From: Acuticoccus sediminis
GTDB lineage: Bacteria; Pseudomonadota; Alphaproteobacteria; Rhizobiales; Amorphaceae
Reading direction: 5' to 3'
Assembly (NCBI RefSeq): GCF_003258595.1
Contig: NZ_QHHQ01000002.1
Coordinates: 1,116,001 to 1,180,000, forward strand
Length of the DNA: 64,000 nucleotides
Within the stretch, counting starts at the first letter, position 1. Every line of letters begins with the position of its first letter. The notes under the pieces were generated by a model. It saw only the letters and a list, made by a program, of their open reading frames with translations, was not told where the DNA came from and searched no databases. This document shows positions 59,586-64,000 of this stretch, piece by piece. The position numbers and the translations under genes were made by a program.

Positions 59586-60285
59586 GGCCGCCCCTCCCGG
59601 CGACCGCCGCTCCGGCGACGCCGCCGCCGACCAGCGCCCAGGTCGGATCGATGGGTACCACCATCGTGAGCAGCGTCGCACAGGCGGCGGACGTCACCCA
59701 CGGCGCGAGGTCGCCCCGCCCGCGCCACAGGCTGCACAGGATGGCGATGAAGGCGGCGGTGAACGCGAAGTCGATGCCGAGCGACCGCGGGTCGGGCAGC
59801 GTGCGCGCATAGACGGCGCCGATCATGGTGCTCGTCACCCAAACGACCCAAAGCATCATCCCGCCGCCGACGAGGTACCAGTAACCGGCAACGCGGCCCC
59901 TGGCGCGGGCCGCGTGCATCAGCGCCCAGTTCTCGTCGGACGTCAGGTGCACTCCCCAGAGGACCTGCCAGAGCGGACGGCCCGCGAACTCGATGCGCAG
60001 CGACGAGGTCATCAGGATGAGGCGCAGGTTGAGGGCGAGGCCGGCGACGAGCGCCGCCGCGACGCCCGCGCCCGCCACCAGCCGCTCCGCCGCCACGATC
60101 TGCGAGGAGCCGGCGAAGACGAGCCCACCCATCACGCCGGTCTGCCCGCCGCCGAAGCCGGCCTGCGCGGCCAGCAGCCCGAAGGCGGCGCCATACGTGG
60201 CCACCCCCAGTGCCAGGGGGACGATGTCCCGCATTCCGGAACAGAACTCCGGCCAGGGGCGCGTGTCGTTCGCTCGAGCGTCCAT
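59578..60285 (-). CDS. azlC: AzlC-family transporter (branched-chain amino acid export, large subunit)
   Basis: A 235-residue membrane protein. AzlC landmarks are the early GMRDIVPLALGVATYGAAFG and VFAGSSQIVAAERLVAGAG, NLRLILMTSSLR and HLTSDENWALMHAARARGR. It starts at ATG 60285; the reading frame runs further upstream through the divergent operator region, where no start is convincing. AzlCD pumps export valine/leucine-like amino acids or analogues. It lies divergent to an XRE-cupin regulator that probably controls it. Confidence 0.93.
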   Translation of the reverse strand: MDARANDTRPWPEFCSGMRDIVPLALGVATYGAAFGLLAAQAGFGGGQTGVMGGLVFAGSSQIVAAERLVAGAGVAAALVAGLALNLRLILMTSSLRIEFAGRPLWQVLWGVHLTSDENWALMHAARARGRVAGYWYLVGGGMMLWVVWVTSTMIGAVYARTLPDPRSLGIDFAFTAAFIAILCSLWRGRGDLAPWVTSAACATLLTMVVPIDPTWALVGGGVAGAAVAGRGGHE

Positions 60286-60311
60286 GGACGTCCCAGACTT
60301 GACCTGTGAAT

Positions 60312-60366
60312 GAACAATGTTCGATTTAGTGAACGACTCCGAAGCGTTCGTCAAATCGAACGTTCG
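60312..60366. promoter_or_regulatory. Cluster of six GAAC/GTTC half-sites between azlC and its regulator
   Basis: GAAC-AAT-GTTC (60312-60322), GAAC (60331-60334), GTTC (60346-60349) and the perfect palindrome CGAACGTTCG (60357-60366) give six half-sites in 55 bases. An outer pair GTTCGATTT/AAATCGAAC (60319-60327, 60353-60361) is a perfect 9-bp inverted repeat. TTGACC (60299-60304) lies beside it as a possible -35. Multiple dimers of the adjacent XRE protein would fit. Confidence 0.7.
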
Positions 60367-60388
60367 TCCATTCTGAAAGGCCGCGTGC

Positions 60389-60937
60389 ATGGACCCCTCG
60401 GGCATCATCGCCGAAGCGATCGGGCGGGAACGGGAGCGGGCTGGGCTGAGCCTGTCGGCGCTCGCGAAGAAGGCCAGCCTCGCGAAATCGACCCTCTCCC
60501 AGCTCGAGGCGGGCAAGGGCAACCCCAGCATCGAGACGCTGTGGGCGATCGCCACCGCCCTCGAGGTGCCGTTCAGCTTCCTGTTCGAGAATGCGCCGCC
60601 GCAGAGCCGCCTGATCCGCGCCGGGGACGGCGAGGCGCTGTCGTCGGAGGTCTCGGACTATACCGCCTTCCTGCTCTCGGCGTGTCCGCCGAACGCGCGG
60701 CGCGACCTCTACCGGACCACCCTGCGCGCGGGCTCGGTGCGCGAGGCGGACCCGCACCCCAAGGGCACGATCGAGCACGCCTGGGTCGGCAGCGGCCGCG
60801 TGCGCATCGGACCGCGGGGCGCGCAGGAGGACCTCGGTGCCAACGACTATTACGCCTATCCCGGCGACGTGCCGCACACCTACGAGGCGTTGAGCAACAC
60901 CGCCGTGGTCCTCCTCGTCATGGAGAGCCCGCGCTGA
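60389..60937 (+). CDS. XRE-family regulator with cupin domain (azl-associated)
   Basis: A 182-residue regulator. HTH: REREAG-type helix, then ALAKKASLAKSTLSQLEAG and PSIETLWAIATALEVPFSFL (N-terminal 65 residues). The cupin has HPKGTIEHAWVGSGRVRIG and YYAYPGDVPHTYEALS. Such HTH-cupin proteins commonly sit next to azlCD. The start is ATG 60389, 23 bases after the last half-site. It is divergent to azlC with a shared operator cluster, so autoregulation and amino-acid sensing are likely. Confidence 0.93.
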   Translation: MDPSGIIAEAIGRERERAGLSLSALAKKASLAKSTLSQLEAGKGNPSIETLWAIATALEVPFSFLFENAPPQSRLIRAGDGEALSSEVSDYTAFLLSACPPNARRDLYRTTLRAGSVREADPHPKGTIEHAWVGSGRVRIGPRGAQEDLGANDYYAYPGDVPHTYEALSNTAVVLLVMESPR

Positions 60938-60958
60938 ACGCCGGGGACGGTCGGCGCC

Positions 60959-62602
60959 TCATTCCGGCCCGAACCGGGCCTCGAGCAGGTCGATCTCGCG
61001 CACCAGCTTGCGCGCGGCGTCCTCCGACAGCTTGCGGGACCGCACCCGGCGGTAGATCTCGTTGCGCTCGGCGCGGATGCTGACGAGGCGCAGCTTGCGC
61101 TCGACGTCCGCGCCGCGATGGCCCTCGTCGCGCACGGTGGCCGACTTCGCCAGCGCGTCGATGCGCTGCTGGTAGAGCGTCACGAGGCGCGCCGCGGAGT
61201 CGGCGATGCGGTTGGCGTCCTCCGGCGAGTTGGCGATCTCGGTCCGCTGGACGGAGGCGAGCGCGGCGAGCGCGGCCTTGCTGGCGGCGATGCGCGCCTC
61301 ATCCTCGGCCGCCTGCTCGCTGGGCTCCGGCGGGAAGCGGAGGTCACGCAGGAGCACCGGCAGGAGCAGGCTCGCCGCGATCAGCAGCACGATGATGATG
61401 CCCGCCGACAGGAAGATGGCGAGGTCTCGTCCGGGCAGAGGCTGCCCGTCGGTCAGTGTGAGCGGCAGCGTCATGATGCCGGCGAGCGTCACGGCGCCGC
61501 GCACGCCCGCGACCGTCATCGCCGCGGTGACGCGCCAGCCCGGCGCCTGCGGCCCGACACTGCGCCGGCCCATGCGGTAGAGCACGAAGCGCAGCGACGC
61601 CCAGACCCAGATGAAGCGGATCAGCGCCAACGCGAGGCAGATCGCGAAGACGTAGAGGGCGAGCCAGATCGGCTCACGGTGGCCCGCCTCGCGCACCACG
61701 GTCGCCGCGCCGTCGACGATCGTCGGAAGCTGCTCGCCGAGGAGGATGAAGACCACGCCGCTGGCGACGAAGTAGACCGTCTCCCAGACCGCCGTGCGGC
61801 GGACGCGGGTGATGGCGAGCGCGGTGCCCCGCTGCTCGGCGATGCTCATCACGACGCCGGCGGCGACCGCGGCGAGGACAGCCGATGCTCCGACCATGTC
61901 GGCCATGAAAGAGGCGCCGAACGGGATCAGCAGGCTGAGGACGATGGTCGAGCCGGGGTCCTCGCCATAGCGGCGCGCGATCCATTCCCGTCCGAGCGCG
62001 ACCAGCCACGTGGTCGCGGCGCCGATGGTCACGCCGCCCACCGCGAGCCAGGCGAAGGTGCCGAGCGCGTCCACCAGCGAGAACGTCCCGCTGAGCGCCG
62101 CGGCGACGGCGAAGCGCATGCAGACGAGACCCGACGCGTCGTTGAGCAGGGACTCGCCCTCCAGGACGCGCATGAGGCGTGTGGGGACGGGCACGCGCTC
62201 GGCGATCGCCGACACGGCGAGCGGGTCCGTCGGCGAGACGATGGCCGCGAGCGCGAAGGCGATGGGAAGCGGCATCGCCGGGATCAGCCACGCGATGAAG
62301 AAGCCGACGCCCGCGACGGTGAAGACGACGAGACCGAGCGAGAGGGAAAGGATCGTCCCCCTGTCGCGCCACAGCGCCTCCTGCGAGGAGCGCCAACCGT
62401 CGCGGAAGAGGAGCGGCGGGAGGAACAGCAGGAAGAAGACCTGCGGATCCAGCGTGACGCCGAGGTCGGCGACGCCGGCGAGGATGACGCCGATGCCGAT
62501 CTGCACCAGCGGCAGCGGCACATTGCCCGGCACGAGCCGCCCGCACACGGCGCTCGCGACCACCGCCGCGAGCAGGATGAGCGCCGCGTCGACGGGGATC
62601 AA
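60959..62602 (-). CDS. Na+/H+ antiporter, CPA1/NhaP family
   Basis: About 547 residues, 12 or so helices: AALILLAAVVASAVCGRLV first, then the conserved ALAAIVSPTDPLAVSAIAE with the CPA1 Asp pair, GESLLNDASGLVCMRFA, AGVRGAVTLAGIMTLPL and a charged cytosolic C-terminal helix region (DALAKSATVRDEG). The preferred start is TTG 62602: GGGGAG (62609-62614) lies 6 bases before it and the first helix begins at residue 4. A GTG at 62755 would add a Pro/Arg-rich 51-residue front with no family match. Regulates pH or sodium; no partner genes. Confidence 0.9.
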   Translation of the reverse strand: MIPVDAALILLAAVVASAVCGRLVPGNVPLPLVQIGIGVILAGVADLGVTLDPQVFFLLFLPPLLFRDGWRSSQEALWRDRGTILSLSLGLVVFTVAGVGFFIAWLIPAMPLPIAFALAAIVSPTDPLAVSAIAERVPVPTRLMRVLEGESLLNDASGLVCMRFAVAAALSGTFSLVDALGTFAWLAVGGVTIGAATTWLVALGREWIARRYGEDPGSTIVLSLLIPFGASFMADMVGASAVLAAVAAGVVMSIAEQRGTALAITRVRRTAVWETVYFVASGVVFILLGEQLPTIVDGAATVVREAGHREPIWLALYVFAICLALALIRFIWVWASLRFVLYRMGRRSVGPQAPGWRVTAAMTVAGVRGAVTLAGIMTLPLTLTDGQPLPGRDLAIFLSAGIIIVLLIAASLLLPVLLRDLRFPPEPSEQAAEDEARIAASKAALAALASVQRTEIANSPEDANRIADSAARLVTLYQQRIDALAKSATVRDEGHRGADVERKLRLVSIRAERNEIYRRVRSRKLSEDAARKLVREIDLLEARFGPE

Positions 62603-63175
62603 AGGCCGCTCCCCGGTATCCCGGCCCGCGGGCGGGCGCGGCCCTGCCGCCTGTCCGCCGCGCGTCGCGGATCCGGGGACCGTCGTCGCGGGGATGGCAG
62701 GTGGGGCTGAAGGGGGACGCAGCCGAAGGTGGGGCGCATGGACATGATCGGGCACCGTGGGATGGATCGTCCGGACCGGCCCACGGCCCGGCGCGTTCGA
62801 TCTATCTATGCCCCGCGTTTGCGGCCATCACCCGAACGTATAGGCGAGGTGCAAGATTTTTGCAGAATGCACGCATCCCGCTCCGGACGCGTGCCGCCGC
62901 CGCGAGGAGCGCGCCCGATCGGGATCGCGCCGACGCGCCTCGCCCGCGGCCCGAGGTCGGCCGGCGGCACGGTCGGAGTTGGGGAGCGACGTCGACCGCG
63001 CGCGGGCCGGCCCGCGCGCGGCGGTGGTGCCGGCGGCCTACGCTATGCCGGCCCGGACCATCGGCATGCGGGTGCCGTGGGACGGCGGGGACGGCGCTGT
63101 CCCGCGCACCGCCGGAAGCACCCGGCCGCAAACACCCGGCACGTTCGGGGCGGCCCTGCCTGCAGTGGTCGCCGC
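62603..63175. other. Gap of about 570 bases without a supported gene
   Basis: Both strands carry only Arg/Pro-rich open frames of shadow type, and the plus-strand frame that spans it also runs through the gene at 63176-63838. If the antiporter starts at GTG 62755 the first 153 bases would be coding. A short A+T-richer stretch at 62800-62870 may be a promoter for the antiporter. No repeat or RNA gene is seen. Confidence 0.5.
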
Positions 63176-63838
63176 CTACCGTGCCCCCGCTATCCGATGC
63201 AGCGGGCGTGCCGGAGCGGGCCCCCTGAGGGCCGAATCGCCGGTGTCGGATGGGCCGGCGGCGAGATGCACCACAGTGCCGTTCTCCGAGCGGGCGCCGC
63301 CCGCCGGCGCGGCGGATCCCCGGACCGCCGCCTCGCCGGTCCCGCCGGTCCCGCCGGTCCGCGTGGATCCGTCCGTCCCGTCGCCGGGCGTCCGTCCGGT
63401 GGTCTCGGCGGTCGGCGTCGCGGCGAAGACGAAGTTCTTTTCCGTGAGCGCGCTCCTGGGAACGGCCGGGAGGACGATTTCCCCGCCGTCGGCGAACAGG
63501 ATCACGGTCCCCCAGTCGCGCGTGCGGAGGTCGAGCCCCGCAAAGGCCGTGACGCCGGTTGCCGACACGTCGATCACGTCGCGGAACAGGTTGAACTGGG
63601 CGAGCGTCTCGACCGCGCCGCCGCCCGTGTAGACGAACGTACCGCATGCGGCGGGTGCCTGCGCGCCGCGCCCGTCGCCGCGCGGGAAGGCGCCGTCCGC
63701 CTCCCTCCTCCCGTCGCCGGCGACAGGATCGGCAGGCAGGGGCGGGACGCGGTCACGGCCATGCTCGCAAGGGAGGGGCCTGCCGCGGAGATTACCGATG
63801 AGAACGTCCGGCCGATACGCCTTCAGGAAACGCTTCAT
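63176..63838 (-). CDS. Small protein with RTX-type C-terminal core and unusual tail
   Basis: A 220-residue protein. Residues about 65-138 match the terminal module of RTX/hemolysin-type calcium-binding proteins: GTFVYTGGGAVETLAQF, DVIDVSATGVTAFAGLDLR, DWGTVILFADGG and ALTEKNFVF. In that family the protein normally ends near NFVF; here about 82 Gly/Ala/Thr-rich residues follow. The N-terminus (MKRFLKAYRPDVLIGN) lacks the calcium-binding GGxGxD repeats. The ATG at 63838 follows GGAGG by 8 bases. It may be a secretion-module remnant or a small secreted protein. Palindrome 63891-63908 lies upstream. Confidence 0.75.
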   Translation of the reverse strand: MKRFLKAYRPDVLIGNLRGRPLPCEHGRDRVPPLPADPVAGDGRREADGAFPRGDGRGAQAPAACGTFVYTGGGAVETLAQFNLFRDVIDVSATGVTAFAGLDLRTRDWGTVILFADGGEIVLPAVPRSALTEKNFVFAATPTAETTGRTPGDGTDGSTRTGGTGGTGEAAVRGSAAPAGGARSENGTVVHLAAGPSDTGDSALRGPAPARPLHRIAGAR

Positions 63839-63890
63839 GGCTCTCGCCTCCAGAAATCGGGTGCGAGAGGCCACGCCACTCAACGGGCGT

Positions 63891-63908
63891 TACTTCCATC
63901 TGGAAGTA
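63891..63908. promoter_or_regulatory. 18-bp perfect palindrome upstream of the RTX-like gene
   Basis: TACTTCCA-TC-TGGAAGTA (63891-63908) is a perfect 8-bp inverted repeat with a 2-base centre, 53 bases before the ATG at 63838 on the minus strand. It looks like a dimer-binding operator. The window ends 92 bases further on, so the divergent gene it might also serve is not seen. Confidence 0.55.
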
Positions 63909-64000
63909 TCTCGCGTCGTATGCGGCGGGGCTCTAGCAAGTCCGGCGCGGATCGGGGATGATCTATCGTCCGTTTCCAATGACCGGTCGTCCGAAACATC

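Noticed and set aside
62729-63961. 410-codon plus-strand frame near the window end
   Set aside because: Arg/Pro/Gly-rich, no motif, and antisense to the RTX-like gene which has a strong ribosome site and family match.

Overview
The window is about 70% G+C, tightly packed, and made of short operons of transporters, catabolic enzymes and their local regulators. No tRNA, rRNA, insertion sequence, prophage or CRISPR array is visible. The gene set (tripartite tricarboxylate and TRAP transporters, TarD-type D-tartrate dehydratase, RuBisCO-like protein with a DUF1537 kinase, very long SIGGGGG-repeat autotransporter, AzlCD) points to an alphaproteobacterium of the Hyphomicrobiales/Rhizobiales type. 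That placement is an inference from gene content and composition; the species cannot be named from the sequence alone.

Layout. 1-4042: 3' part of a nickel/peptide-type ABC importer operon (two permeases, binding protein) followed by two small proteins of unknown function. 4073-5201: SDR-type NAD(P)-binding oxidoreductase with a divergent HxlR regulator. 5205-12750: LysR regulator divergent from a tartrate-type module (TctC binding protein, fused TctA-TctB permease, two tandem beta-decarboxylating tartrate/isopropylmalate-type dehydrogenases, D-tartrate dehydratase). 12949-14238: PQQ-type sugar (sorbosone) dehydrogenase-like protein. 14297-21514: autotransporter of about 2405 residues. 22043-24755: DUF900-type lipoprotein hydrolase, then ArsR/SRPBCC/DUF1801 genes behind a double operator. 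24846-32910: PuuR-like regulator and DAO-type oxidase, divergent from a TAXI-TRAP transporter, gamma-glutamyltransferase-family protein and 2-hydroxyacid dehydrogenase. 32993-38935: aldonolactone-oxidase-like flavoprotein coupled to a membrane-anchored M19 dipeptidase, a di-heme cytochrome c and a DUF1353 protein. 39087-41858: GntR regulator and formate-tetrahydrofolate ligase with a long inverted repeat in its leader. 41871-48968: LacI regulator divergent from a DctPQM TRAP transporter, VOC protein, RuBisCO-like protein and DUF1537 kinase; this matches the logic of the 3-oxo-isoapionate branch of D-apiose catabolism. 49141-50574: amidase. 59283-60937: AzlDC exporter with a divergent XRE-cupin regulator. 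60959-62602: CPA1 Na+/H+ antiporter. 63176-63838: small protein with an RTX-like C-terminal core.

The least ordinary stretch is 50823-58972. Three large proteins there share trypsin-like domains. One minus-strand protein fuses an intact trypsin-like protease, an intact NucA-type (DRGH) endonuclease and an alpha/beta hydrolase. It overlaps a second intact trypsin-like protease with long unassigned flanks. Facing them, one base away, is a membrane-anchored protein with the same protease-plus-nuclease order, in which the protease triad and the nuclease histidine all appear to be replaced. An inverted repeat sits upstream of the two-gene operon. I read this as a candidate protease-controlled effector system, possibly for conflict or defence, with a paired pseudo-enzyme. 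The domain readings come from the sequence; the system-level role is inference.

Regulation is unusually legible: most divergent promoter regions carry clear inverted repeats (6093-6138, 23501-23543, 26843-26868, 40078-40132, 59046-59080, 60312-60366, 63891-63908).
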